Origin: Citromicrobium bathyomarinum
GTDB taxonomy: Bacteria > Pseudomonadota > Alphaproteobacteria > Sphingomonadales > Sphingomonadaceae
Direction: 5' to 3'
DNA length: 64,000 nt
Assembly (NCBI RefSeq): GCF_021021475.1
Contig: NZ_JAINWL010000001.1
Span: 124,001 to 188,000 of the forward strand
The notes beneath the pieces were generated by a model that worked only from the letters and a program-made list of their open reading frames with translations, was not told the DNA's origin and did not search any database. The translations under genes were made by a program, and so were the position numbers. Of this stretch, positions 9,898-17,018 are shown in pieces. Each line of letters starts with the position of its first letter. The stretch's first letter is position 1.

Positions 9898-10221
9898 ATG
9901 GAAGGGATCTTTTTGCCGATCATCATCTGCAGCATTCTCTTTATCGGGCTGCCGTGGCTGATCTTCCACTACATCACCAAGTGGAAGACCGCCGGAGGCG
10001 GCATCACCACCGATGACGAGGCCCTGCTGGAAGAGCTCTACGCGCTCACCAAGCGGCTCGACGACCGGATGGATACGGTCGAGCGACTGGTCGCCCACGA
10101 CCACGCCGACTTCAAGCCCGCCCGCCTGATCGCCGACAACAAGGCCGACAACGAGGAACTCGACGAACTGGAAGCGCTGCTCGCCCGCAAGCGCGCCGAA
10201 CACAGGGAGACCCGCGCATGA
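9898..10221 (+). CDS. pspB: phage shock protein B
   Basis: 107 aa, with one N-terminal membrane helix (about residues 4-24, FLPIIICSILFIGLPWLIFHY) and then a cytoplasmic coiled coil containing RLDDRMDTVERLVAHDHADF, the counterpart of the PspB RVQALERIL segment. The charged tail (NKADNEELDELEALLARKRAE) makes it longer than the roughly 75-aa enterobacterial PspB. With PspC it is expected to sense membrane stress and recruit PspA away from PspF. It begins three bases after the pspA stop and overlaps pspC by ATGA. Confidence 0.88.
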   Translation: MEGIFLPIIICSILFIGLPWLIFHYITKWKTAGGGITTDDEALLEELYALTKRLDDRMDTVERLVAHDHADFKPARLIADNKADNEELDELEALLARKRAEHRETRA

Positions 10222-10601
10222 ACACGTCCCGCACCACGCTCTACAAGGACAAGCACAACGCCAAGCTGATGGGCGTCTGCGCAGGGCTCGCCGACTATAC
10301 CGGGATCGATGCGCTGTGGTGGCGGCTCGCCTGGGCGGTTTCGACCATCGCCGGTGCCGCCCCGGTTACCCTGCCCGCCTACCTCATCATGGGCCTGCTG
10401 CTGAACCACAAGCCCGAGCAGTTCTACACCGCCGACCGGCAGGAGCAGAAATATTGGCAGGGCGTGCGTGCCAATCCGAAGCGCACCGCGCGGGAAATCC
10501 GCGGCAAGCTGCGCGAGATCGACCGTCGCCTGGCGAATGTGGAGGAGCACTATGTGAGCTCCAACCCGCGCCTCGACGCCGAGATCGAACGCCTGCGCTG
10601 A
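10218..10601 (+). CDS. pspC: phage shock protein C
   Basis: 127-aa inner-membrane protein with the PspC domain at about residues 7-67: LYKDKHNAKLMGVCAGLADY, then WWRLAWAV and a hydrophobic helix (TLPAYLIMGLLL). The cytoplasmic C-terminal helix contains KLREIDRRLANVEEHY, a leucine-zipper-like segment similar to the coiled coils of the neighbouring PspB-like proteins. Partner of PspB in stress sensing. Its start overlaps the pspB stop. Confidence 0.93.
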   Translation: MNTSRTTLYKDKHNAKLMGVCAGLADYTGIDALWWRLAWAVSTIAGAAPVTLPAYLIMGLLLNHKPEQFYTADRQEQKYWQGVRANPKRTAREIRGKLREIDRRLANVEEHYVSSNPRLDAEIERLR

Positions 10602-10628
10602 CACCAACCGAATTAGGGGAGATTACCA

Positions 10629-10940
10629 ATGGGAGAACTGATCGGCCTTGCTGCGGTCGTACTGATCTTCGGCATCCCACTGCTCGCGATATGGACGTCG
10701 CACCAGCAAAAGATCGCCAAGATGCAGGTCGAATCCACCGCCGAGACCACCGCGGAAAAGGCCGCGCAATACGCGACCCAGATCCAGCGGCTCGAAGACC
10801 GGGTCCAGGTGCTCGAACGGATCGTGACCGATCGCGGATACGACGTCGCCACCCAGATCGAAGCGCTGCGTGACAGCCGCTCGGTCGAAGATCGCGACAG
10901 CGGCGTGCCGCTGACCTCCGGTTCGCGGGAGCGTGCGTGA
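10629..10940 (+). CDS. PspB-like membrane coiled-coil protein, paralog 1
   Basis: 103 aa: an N-terminal membrane helix (about residues 3-23, LIGLAAVVLIFGIPLLAIW), a polar linker, and a coiled coil RLEDRVQVLERIVTDRGYDV followed by TQIEALRD. The C-terminus SGVPLTSGSRERA is nearly repeated in the next protein. A GGGGAG Shine-Dalgarno lies upstream of the ATG. The architecture is that of PspB. It overlaps the next gene (TGATG). Confidence 0.8.
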   Translation: MGELIGLAAVVLIFGIPLLAIWTSHQQKIAKMQVESTAETTAEKAAQYATQIQRLEDRVQVLERIVTDRGYDVATQIEALRDSRSVEDRDSGVPLTSGSRERA

Positions 10941-11281
10941 TGGGTGATTTCTTCAGCGGCCCGGGCATGATCGTCGCCATCATCGCGCTGACCACCGGCG
11001 GATGGCTGATCAACAACTGGATTCGCGCCAAGCATGGCTACGATCTGGAAGACGAATGGGGCGGCAAGACCTCCCGCGCGGACAGGTCCGCCGAACTGGA
11101 CGGACTGCGCGGCGAAAACGCCAAGCTGGTCGAGCGCCTCAATGCGCACGAAGACCGGCTCAAGGTGCTCGAACGCATCGTGACCGACCGCGGCTATTCG
11201 CTGTCCGACGAGATCGAAGCCCTGCGCCATGATGACAGCAGCGGAGTGCCGCTGAACACCGGCAAGAAGGAACGCGTCTGA
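10940..11281 (+). CDS. PspB-like membrane coiled-coil protein, paralog 2
   Basis: 113 aa from the ATG that overlaps the previous stop; an adjacent in-frame GTG three bases earlier is possible. It has an N-terminal hydrophobic helix (MIVAIIALTTGGWLI), then NNWIRAKHGYDLEDEWGG, shared with paralog 3 as WMRIKHGYPLENSWG. The coiled coil EDRLKVLERIVTDRGYSLSD leads to EIEALR, with the C-terminal SGVPLNTGKKERV tail shared with paralog 1. The mosaic similarity to both flanking genes points to local tandem duplication. No function is known beyond the resemblance to PspB. Confidence 0.8.
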   Translation: MGDFFSGPGMIVAIIALTTGGWLINNWIRAKHGYDLEDEWGGKTSRADRSAELDGLRGENAKLVERLNAHEDRLKVLERIVTDRGYSLSDEIEALRHDDSSGVPLNTGKKERV

Positions 11282-11586
11282 TGCCTTTCGAAGTGACCGA
11301 TGAAGTAATCGTCCTGGTCGGCATGGCCGTTGTCGCAGCCTGGGTGCTGACCACCTGGATGCGGATCAAGCACGGCTATCCGCTCGAAAACAGCTGGGGC
11401 AAGGCGGTCTATCCCAAGGACAGCGAAGAGCGCGTGAAGCTGCTGACGCAGGAAAACGCCCAGCTGCGCGCCGAACTGGGATCGATCAAGGACCGGCTCG
11501 GCAATGTCGAGCGGATCGTGACCGATAGCGGCTATCACCTGACCCACGAGATCGAGACGCTGCGCGAGAAGCAGGAGACCAACTGA
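11281..11586 (+). CDS. PspB-like membrane coiled-coil protein, paralog 3
   Basis: 101 aa, with a membrane helix at about residues 9-27 (VIVLVGMAVVAAWVLTTW), the juxtamembrane motif RIKHGYPLENSWGKAVYP, and a coiled coil KDRLGNVERIVTDSGYHLTH with EIETLREKQ. It lacks the SGVPL tail of paralogs 1 and 2. One-base TGATG overlaps join it to both neighbours, which suggests coupled translation and fixed stoichiometry. Confidence 0.8.
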   Translation: MPFEVTDEVIVLVGMAVVAAWVLTTWMRIKHGYPLENSWGKAVYPKDSEERVKLLTQENAQLRAELGSIKDRLGNVERIVTDSGYHLTHEIETLREKQETN

Positions 11587-11882
11587 TGAGTTTCTGGAGC
11601 GCCGTCGTCCTGATCGTGCTGATCGGTGCGGTCGCCAGTGTCCTGCGATCGCGGAACAATGCCGCAAACGGCATTACGGAGGACATGATGGGCAATCAGT
11701 CGATCACTCACCGGCCCGATCCCGCACCGCAGGCCGACGAGGAGGCCCAGCGCGAGATTTCCGCGCTGAAGGAGCGGATCGCGGTGCTCGAACGCATTGC
11801 CTACGACAAGAACACCAGTACCGCGCGCGAGCGGGAGCGGATTTCCGCCGAGATCGACGCGCTGCGCGACAACCAGGACTGA
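11586..11882 (+). CDS. PspB-like membrane coiled-coil protein, paralog 4
   Basis: 98 aa: a short hydrophobic N-terminal helix (WSAVVLIVLIGAVASVL), a linker with proline and histidine, and a coiled coil LKERIAVLERIAYDKNTSTARE ending EIDALRDNQD. The VTDRGY part of the motif has diverged to AYDKN, so this is a more distant member of the series. It overlaps paralog 3 by TGATG and is followed by a 57-base gap with a new Shine-Dalgarno (AGGAGG) before the next gene. Confidence 0.77.
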   Translation: MSFWSAVVLIVLIGAVASVLRSRNNAANGITEDMMGNQSITHRPDPAPQADEEAQREISALKERIAVLERIAYDKNTSTARERERISAEIDALRDNQD

Positions 11883-11939
11883 CGCCGCCCCTGATTTTAC
11901 CGGGCGCCCCAACGAGAGCACGACAGGAGGATTGAAGTT

Positions 11940-12173
11940 ATGGAGCCGACACTCGTCATTGCCGCCACCTCGCTTCTCGGCCTCGGGCTGGTCGCTGCCG
12001 CGCTGCTGCGCGCATGGGAAGGCTGGCTGGCGCTCAAGCGCCGCGAGCTGGACGCGATCGCCGCCGGACACGACGCGGGCGAGGAGACGCGCGGCGCGGG
12101 CCGCATCGCGCTCGCCGACCTGCGCGAACGCATCCGCAAGCTGGAAGCCATCGCGAACGGAATGGACCTGTGA
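11940..12173 (+). CDS. PspB-like membrane coiled-coil protein, paralog 5 (short)
   Basis: 77 aa, with an N-terminal membrane helix (about residues 5-24, LVIAATSLLGLGLVAAALL), an amphipathic helix (WLALKRRELDAIAAGHD) and a terminal segment LADLRERIRKLEAIANGMDL, which aligns with the LERIVTD coiled coil but stops there. It is close in length to classical PspB. The Shine-Dalgarno AGGAGG is about ten bases upstream. Its stop overlaps a GTG start of the final gene. Confidence 0.75.
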   Translation: MEPTLVIAATSLLGLGLVAAALLRAWEGWLALKRRELDAIAAGHDAGEETRGAGRIALADLRERIRKLEAIANGMDL

Positions 12174-12346
12174 GCGGCGCGAAAAGCCAGGCCGCACAGG
12201 CCGGCATCGGCCTCGGCAGCGCGATCGCGGTCGCAATCTCGTGGTCGCTCCACAAGTCGATCGTATGGGCGATCATCCACGGCTTTCTCAGCTGGTTCTA
12301 CGTGATCTACTACGCGCTCACCCGGCCCGGCGGGCTGAGCGGATAA
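12170..12346 (+). CDS. 58-aa hydrophobic protein, last gene of the psp operon
   Basis: GTG start inside the previous stop (GTGA overlap), 58 residues. The N-terminus is small-residue-rich (GAKSQAAQAGIGLGSAIAVAIS), followed by WSLHKSIVWAIIHGFLSWFYV and YYALTRPGG. Probably one or two membrane segments with an aromatic-rich core. No family is recognised. Support comes from the coupled start, the GC3-rich codons and the lack of space before the following repeat. Confidence 0.65.
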   Translation: MSGAKSQAAQAGIGLGSAIAVAISWSLHKSIVWAIIHGFLSWFYVIYYALTRPGGLSG

Positions 12347-12518
12347 TATCCCTCTCCCCGTTCGGGGAGAGGATAGCGCAGATTGCTCCGCAAGGAGCTA
12401 GCGAAGCTTGGAGAGGGGCCCTGCCCCTCGCCAACACGGCACCCCCCTCTCCAACTGCGACCGCGACGCCTTACGGCGCCGGGTCTGCGTATCCTCTCCC
12501 CTTGAGGGGAGAGGGTTT
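12347..12518. repeat. intergenic palindromic repeat, CCTCTCCCC type
   Basis: Starts with a near-perfect palindrome (CCTCTCCCCGTTCGGGGAGAGG), continues through AGCTTGGAGAGGGG, and ends with a second palindrome (CCTCTCCCCTTGAGGGGAGAGG). A sister copy lies near 40.8 kb with the same order of parts. It fills the gap between the psp operon and sufE and could act as a transcription attenuator. It is probably a non-autonomous palindromic element. Confidence 0.75.
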
Positions 12519-12536
12519 ATCGCTACATGCGACCGC

Positions 12537-12944
12537 ATGCGCAGCCTCGACGACATCCGCGAAGAATACGAATTTCTCGAAGGGGACGAACGCTATCGTC
12601 TGCTGATCGAGCTGGGCCGCGATCTGGAAGAGATGCCCGCCGCGCTCAAGACCGACGCCACGCTGGTGCGGGGCTGTTCTGCGGCGGTATGGGTCTATCC
12701 CACAGGGGAAGGCGACAAGCTGCATTTTCTGGCGGACAGCAACGCAGCGATCACCAAGGGGATCGTCGCGCTGGTGATCGCCGCCGTGCAGGACCGCCCG
12801 GCCGCCGAAGTTGCGCAGATGGACGTGACCGCCGCGCTCGAACCCTTCGATCTGAAAAACCAGCTTTCCAGCAACCGGACGCAAGGGGTGCCCAACATGA
12901 TCGCGCTGGTTCAGGAACACGCACAAAGGATTGCCGCGCAATGA
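12537..12944 (+). CDS. sufE: SufE-family cysteine desulfurase activator
   Basis: Accepts sulfane sulfur from the desulfurase SufS and hands it to the SufBCD scaffold in Fe-S cluster assembly. 135 aa from the ATG of MRSLDDIREEYEFLEG, the conserved N-terminus. The acceptor Cys47 lies in LVRGCSAAVW. The C-terminus (LSSNRTQGVPNMI) matches the family. An in-frame ATG much further upstream lies inside the palindromic repeat and was rejected. No other suf genes are adjacent, so it is an unlinked copy. It overlaps the next gene by ATGA. Confidence 0.92.
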   Translation: MRSLDDIREEYEFLEGDERYRLLIELGRDLEEMPAALKTDATLVRGCSAAVWVYPTGEGDKLHFLADSNAAITKGIVALVIAAVQDRPAAEVAQMDVTAALEPFDLKNQLSSNRTQGVPNMIALVQEHAQRIAAQ

Positions 12945-13423
12945 CCCGCATGCTGTTCGCCATTGCCGGGGCCCTCGCGCTGGCCGCGTGCGGCTCTGGC
13001 CAGGATGCCTATTCCCCCTCCCCCGGCAGCGATTCGGGCGACGGTTCCGCCGCCGGCGAGACCGCGCAGCAATTGCCCTTCGGCTTCAGGCTGTTCCCCG
13101 ACGCGCGCGTGCTCAACAGTTTCCAGCAGGGGCTGACCGTCACCATTGGCTCCGACGCAAGCCAGCAGGAAATCGCCGAGTTCTACGAAAGCGAACTCGA
13201 ACGGCTCGGCTGGAGCGAGGTGTCGCAAAGGGGCGGCGAGGAAAGCGCGACCATCATGCTGGAAGGCCGCGACCCGACCCGGCCCGGCAAGGTGCTGGGC
13301 GTAGGGATCACCCGCAGCGGCGAAGGTGCGGACCAGACCGCGCTCAGCTTCATCGAATCCGATGTGCCGGTTGCCCCCGAGCCGCCGCCGGAAGAGCCGC
13401 TCGACCCGCTGGCGGAAGGCTAG
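12941..13423 (+). CDS. predicted lipoprotein of unknown function
   Basis: 160 aa with a lipoprotein signal: MTRMLFAIAGALALAAC, lipobox LAAC, so lipid attachment at Cys17. A Ser/Gly/Asp-rich linker (about 20-45) precedes a compact domain (FGFRLFPDARVL...FYESELERLGW) with an ISDASQQEIAEFYESEL-like helix. The tail is acidic and proline-rich. It is coupled to sufE by overlap, though the functional link may be only transcriptional. Confidence 0.7.
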   Translation: MTRMLFAIAGALALAACGSGQDAYSPSPGSDSGDGSAAGETAQQLPFGFRLFPDARVLNSFQQGLTVTIGSDASQQEIAEFYESELERLGWSEVSQRGGEESATIMLEGRDPTRPGKVLGVGITRSGEGADQTALSFIESDVPVAPEPPPEEPLDPLAEG

Positions 13424-13432
13424 CGCGCCGGC

Positions 13433-14221
13433 TTAGCGCCGATCGGTATAGTCGATCCGGATACGCACCCAGCTGCCGACCAGCGACTTGCCGCCGCGCC
13501 GTGGCGGGCGCACGCGGAACTGCCATGCAGCGGCCAGGACGGCACGGTTGATCATCGATCCTTGCGGATATTCGCTGAGCGGTACGCAGTCGACCACGCG
13601 GAATTCGGGCGCGGTCTTGCACGCGATCAGGCCCCAGCCTGGGCCGGATGCGGTGGAGAGATAGCCCGCCAGCTCGCTGTCGTCCGGCTCGCGATACCAG
13701 CGCGCTGCGTAGAGCGGCTGCCCATCGGGCGCGGTGCCGACCACTTCGGAATCCGCGACGCCCGACCGCGAACCAGTGTCGACCGGCCCATACACCTGCT
13801 TGGGCGCAGCGGGCTGCGCCGGGCGCGCAGGTTGGCTGGGCGTTGGTAGCTGGAACGGGCTTGGAATGACGGGCTGCGGCACCGGCTGGGTCGGCGGCAC
13901 GACATCGGGCTGCACCGCCTCGGGTCGCTCGATTTGCGGGTCCGAAGGCTCGGTGCGCTGCTCGAACTGCGGGGCGCTCTCGCTCGGCTTTTGCTCGGCC
14001 TGTTCGCTCTCATCCGGGGAATCGTCCTGCGCCTTCAGGTCGACCACGGTGAGGCTGCCCGGCGCCGCGTCCGGCTCGTCGTGAATATTCAGGGTAAGCA
14101 GGACGATCAGCAGGATCGCCTCGATCAGCAACGCGGCGATCAGCCCAACCACCCGCCGCCCACGCTCGCTGCGCAAGGGCTCGAACAGCGGGTGGTCGCG
14201 AAGGGACTGTGCTTGGGGCAA
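13433..14221 (-). CDS. TonB-like energy transducer protein
   Basis: 262 aa: cytoplasmic N-terminus, one membrane helix at about residues 23-44 (VVGLIAALLIEAILLIVLLT), then a long Pro/Gln/Glu-rich periplasmic spacer (about 70-150, QPVPQPVIPSPFQLPTPSQP). The globular C-terminal domain ends VRPPRRGGKSLVGSWVRIRIDY. This is the layout of TonB or periplasmic TonB-like proteins. No exbB or exbD lies nearby, so coupling to a specific receptor cannot be asserted. It converges on the preceding lipoprotein gene. Confidence 0.65.
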   Translation of the reverse strand: MPQAQSLRDHPLFEPLRSERGRRVVGLIAALLIEAILLIVLLTLNIHDEPDAAPGSLTVVDLKAQDDSPDESEQAEQKPSESAPQFEQRTEPSDPQIERPEAVQPDVVPPTQPVPQPVIPSPFQLPTPSQPARPAQPAAPKQVYGPVDTGSRSGVADSEVVGTAPDGQPLYAARWYREPDDSELAGYLSTASGPGWGLIACKTAPEFRVVDCVPLSEYPQGSMINRAVLAAAWQFRVRPPRRGGKSLVGSWVRIRIDYTDRR

Positions 14222-14376
14222 CGGGCCTCGGGGGAAGGAGCCGGGCGAAAGTCGCAGGCCGGGGCGACTGGATAGGTTTCCTGCGCCGGAGGGGCAAGCG
14301 CGTAAGCGTGTTCGATATGGCTCCGAGGCGAGAGCACGCTGCGCGAATTCCGTAGGGTCAATCTACGGATTGCGAG

Positions 14377-14859
14377 CTACTCCGAGGTCAACAAGGAATT
14401 AGCAGATGGTTGAATTTTGTACCGTCTCAAGAGTTGCTCTAAAGAGTAGCAATAATCTGGATTCCTATGAATTTCCCGCAAGACCAGAAGCATACGAAAC
14501 AGATCGGGGCCAATCTTTCGCACCGTATCTCCATGCAGACCCTCGAGGAGCCGATACATTTTTCGCCCGAATATCGGAATCTTGGCGTGAGCAATGATGT
14601 AAAACGACACCCGGTCATATCCTACGCACAAGCGAGCTGCGTCGGTCTTTTCAATGACACCCTTCTCATAAAACTGGCGCCTGATACGGCGCACATCTTC
14701 AGCTCCGATCTCCTCGATAATGCTTTTAAATAGAGTGATCTGATACTGACGCGCAGTTACGTATAATGCGCTGCTTGCAATCAGTATTGTAACCCAGGGT
14801 GCTGCCGCCCCCAATCCTGAAAAAAGCCAAAGAAACTCTGTGAGTTGCAAATCCGCCAC
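14377..14859 (-). CDS. membrane-anchored hypothetical protein, lower GC
   Basis: 160 aa, with an N-terminal hydrophobic segment at about residues 10-35 (FSGLGAAAPWVTILIASSALYV) and a soluble helical domain (ALYVTARQYQITLFKSIIEE, DVRRIRRQFYEKG). Base composition is clearly lower in GC than in the flanking genes and codon choice is less biased, which suggests recent acquisition. It lies between the TonB-like gene and crtZ. Function unknown. Confidence 0.6.
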   Translation of the reverse strand: MADLQLTEFLWLFSGLGAAAPWVTILIASSALYVTARQYQITLFKSIIEEIGAEDVRRIRRQFYEKGVIEKTDAARLCVGYDRVSFYIIAHAKIPIFGRKMYRLLEGLHGDTVRKIGPDLFRMLLVLREIHRNPDYCYSLEQLLRRYKIQPSANSLLTSE

Positions 14860-14868
14860 CTCAAGGAG

Positions 14869-15408
14869 TTAGCCCCCAGCGCTCTCGCGCACCACCGCCT
14901 CGCCCGCTTCGCGCTGGCGTTTGAGTTCCGCCTTCAGCTTGGCCGGGTCCTGCGGCCAGACGAAGCCGAAGCTCACCCCGCCCTCCTTGCCGATGGTCGC
15001 GTGGTGCAGCTTGTGCGCCTGCACCAGCCGCTTGGCGTAGCCGCGCTTGGGCACGTATTTGAAGTAGCGCTGGTGGACGAGCCCGTCGTGCACCAGCGTG
15101 TAGATGATCCCGTAGCCAAGGATGCCGAGCCCGATCCACGTCGCGGGCGGCCAGGCATAGTCACCCGCAACCAGCGGGCTGCCGAGCATGAACATCGAAA
15201 TGCTCATCCCCGCGCCGACCACGCCATACAGGTCGTTCTTCTCGAAGCGGTTATTATGCGGCTCGTGATGGTCGCGATGCCAGCCCCAGCCCCAGCCGTG
15301 CATGATGTACTTGTGGCTCGCCCACGCGACCCATTCCATGAAGGCGATGGTCGCGATGACGATTGCGATGGGGATCAGCACCTGCATGGGACCGATGTAG
15401 TCCAGCAT
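14869..15408 (-). CDS. crtZ: beta-carotene 3-hydroxylase
   Basis: Di-iron membrane hydroxylase adding the 3-hydroxyl groups to beta-ionone rings, giving zeaxanthin. 179 aa. All four histidine clusters are visible: HKYIMHGW, HRDHHEPHNN, HDGLVHQR and HKLHHA. Membrane helices lie at about residues 8-28, 60-80 and 88-110. No other carotenoid gene is in the window, so crtZ is unlinked from the main cluster. It agrees with a pigmented sphingomonad. Confidence 0.95.
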   Translation of the reverse strand: MLDYIGPMQVLIPIAIVIATIAFMEWVAWASHKYIMHGWGWGWHRDHHEPHNNRFEKNDLYGVVGAGMSISMFMLGSPLVAGDYAWPPATWIGLGILGYGIIYTLVHDGLVHQRYFKYVPKRGYAKRLVQAHKLHHATIGKEGGVSFGFVWPQDPAKLKAELKRQREAGEAVVRESAGG

Positions 15409-15431
15409 TTATCGAAATGCGAGCGCGAGGC

Positions 15432-16259
15432 TCACTCCTCCGGATCGATCAACCGAGCGCGCGGCTGTCCGCCGCTGACTTCCACCGCCCAGGTACGCTT
15501 CGGTTCGATCGTGCTCACGAAGATCGGCAGACCGCCAGCGAACACTGAAAACACGTGAATCTCGGTCGGCACGGGGTCGAGAATGTGGACGATCCCCACA
15601 GCTGCGGGCGTCTTCCCGTCAGCGCCGCCCTGCGCCGTCGGCAGATCGATGCAGCTTTTCGAGAACGCCCGCTGGTCCACCAGTTCACCGCCGCGAACCT
15701 CGTACCGGTAATGGCCACCCAGCGGCATGGCGGAGAGCGATTCCTGCGGGGTCAGCCAGTAGACATAGACGCTGCTGTCACCCTTCCCGGTGGGCATCAC
15801 CACCGAGTTGAAAGGCTTGGCGCTGCACCGGTCGACGTCCTTGGGAAATGCAATCTGGCGCGCCTTCACAAGCGCGGACTGCGCCTGGTCGAGTGCAGGC
15901 GCATTGTCGGGGTGAAGCGTGCGCGAAGACACGCCATCTGCGGAATAATCGGCCGAATAGACCGGGAAGAACGCATCCGCGCGCTGCCGCCAATAGATGA
16001 CGCGCAAACCGTCCCCGACCGGCTCGACGATCCACCCGCCGATCGTGCGGAGCCGATCCTCGGGCACGTCTTCCAGCATCGTGTCGGTGGTATGCCACGC
16101 CGCCCGATCATACTGGTACAGCGTCAGGCCGCGATTGAGAGCGCCTTGCAGCGCCTCGCGTTCCGCATCCGAAACCCCCGGCATTGCGGGCTCTTGAGCG
16201 GCCAGTGGTGAGAGCGTCGCTGCGAACAGAAGCACAGCCGCGAAAACGAACCGCATCAT
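15432..16259 (-). CDS. exported protein of unknown function
   Basis: 275 aa, with a clear signal peptide (MMRFVFAAVLLFAATLSPLAAQ) ending near residue 22. The mature part contains DADFFPVYSADYS-like and GGHYRYEVRGGELVDQ stretches and three cysteines. Two consecutive ATGs could start it; the second sits better relative to the upstream GGGGGAG. I do not recognise a family. Possibly periplasmic and conserved in relatives. Confidence 0.65.
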   Translation of the reverse strand: MMRFVFAAVLLFAATLSPLAAQEPAMPGVSDAEREALQGALNRGLTLYQYDRAAWHTTDTMLEDVPEDRLRTIGGWIVEPVGDGLRVIYWRQRADAFFPVYSADYSADGVSSRTLHPDNAPALDQAQSALVKARQIAFPKDVDRCSAKPFNSVVMPTGKGDSSVYVYWLTPQESLSAMPLGGHYRYEVRGGELVDQRAFSKSCIDLPTAQGGADGKTPAAVGIVHILDPVPTEIHVFSVFAGGLPIFVSTIEPKRTWAVEVSGGQPRARLIDPEE

Positions 16260-16276
16260 GCTCCCCCGGCTACAAC

Positions 16277-16678
16277 CTATTCCGAAGGCGGGAAAAAGTG
16301 ACGGGCGATCTCTTCGCCGATGCGTGCGGGGCGCAGGCTCTTGGCGTCGATGCAGCACCAGCTGGACTTGACCTCGGCCAGCACTTCCCCACCCCGTTCG
16401 ATCACGGTGTGGTAGAATGCGCGGGCACCGCGCGTGCTTTCCAGCACGGTGCGCGCGATCACGTCATCTTCGAGGAAGGCGGGCTTGCGGTAAGTTATCT
16501 CGTGCTTGAGCGCGACCCACGCACGCTCCGCCACGGCTTCCGCAGGCGCGAATTTCTGCCAGTGCGCCAGAACGGCGTCCTGCACCCAGCCGAGATAGCG
16601 CGCGTTGTTCACGTGCCCCATGAAGTCGATATCGGAGGGCTGGATATCGATAGGATGAGCATATGGCTTTGCTGACAT
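16277..16678 (-). CDS. acyl-CoA thioesterase, hotdog fold (4HBT)
   Basis: 133-aa single hotdog domain of the 4-hydroxybenzoyl-CoA thioesterase type. The catalytic-region motif DIDFMGHVNNARYLGWVQDA (about 17-36) has the Asp and the HVNN signature. It is followed by EITYRKPAFLEDDVIARTVL and SSWCCIDAKSLRPARIGEEI. It hydrolyses an acyl-CoA whose chain length cannot be predicted. It lies just upstream of the exported protein on the same strand, perhaps in the same transcript. Confidence 0.85.
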   Translation of the reverse strand: MSAKPYAHPIDIQPSDIDFMGHVNNARYLGWVQDAVLAHWQKFAPAEAVAERAWVALKHEITYRKPAFLEDDVIARTVLESTRGARAFYHTVIERGGEVLAEVKSSWCCIDAKSLRPARIGEEIARHFFPPSE

Positions 16679-16800
16679 AACTGTAAGTTAGCCCCTAATG
16701 CCTTACATTACCATGACCGGAGCGTGCTTTCGGCAGGATTTTTTCCAGCCCGTGCCCGCGCGGCTTGCAACGATTTGGCGGCCCATGCACTAGGACAGGC

Positions 16801-16980
16801 ATGAGCAAGAGCAACAAGAGCCTGACCGGCGTCGCCATCGCGACCGGTGCCGCCATCGGATCCGCCGCTATCGCCGCCGCCCTGCTATACGCGGGCAAGC
16901 GCCGCAAATCGGGCGATGGAGAGGCTGAGCCCAAGCAGCTGCCGCCGATCCCCTCGGGCGAAGATCCGCAGACAGACTGA
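16801..16980 (+). CDS. 59-aa single-pass membrane protein
   Basis: Starts MSKSNKSLTGVAIATG; an earlier in-frame ATG lacks a Shine-Dalgarno. One glycine/alanine-rich helix (about residues 8-30, GVAIATGAAIGSAAIAAALLY) is followed by a basic stop-transfer (AGKRRK) and an acidic proline-containing tail. It precedes the quinone reductase gene on the same strand. Function unknown. Confidence 0.55.
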   Translation: MSKSNKSLTGVAIATGAAIGSAAIAAALLYAGKRRKSGDGEAEPKQLPPIPSGEDPQTD

Positions 16981-17018
16981 TCCAACGCAATTAGCCAGAA
17001 ACTGGGAGGAGAGACCCG

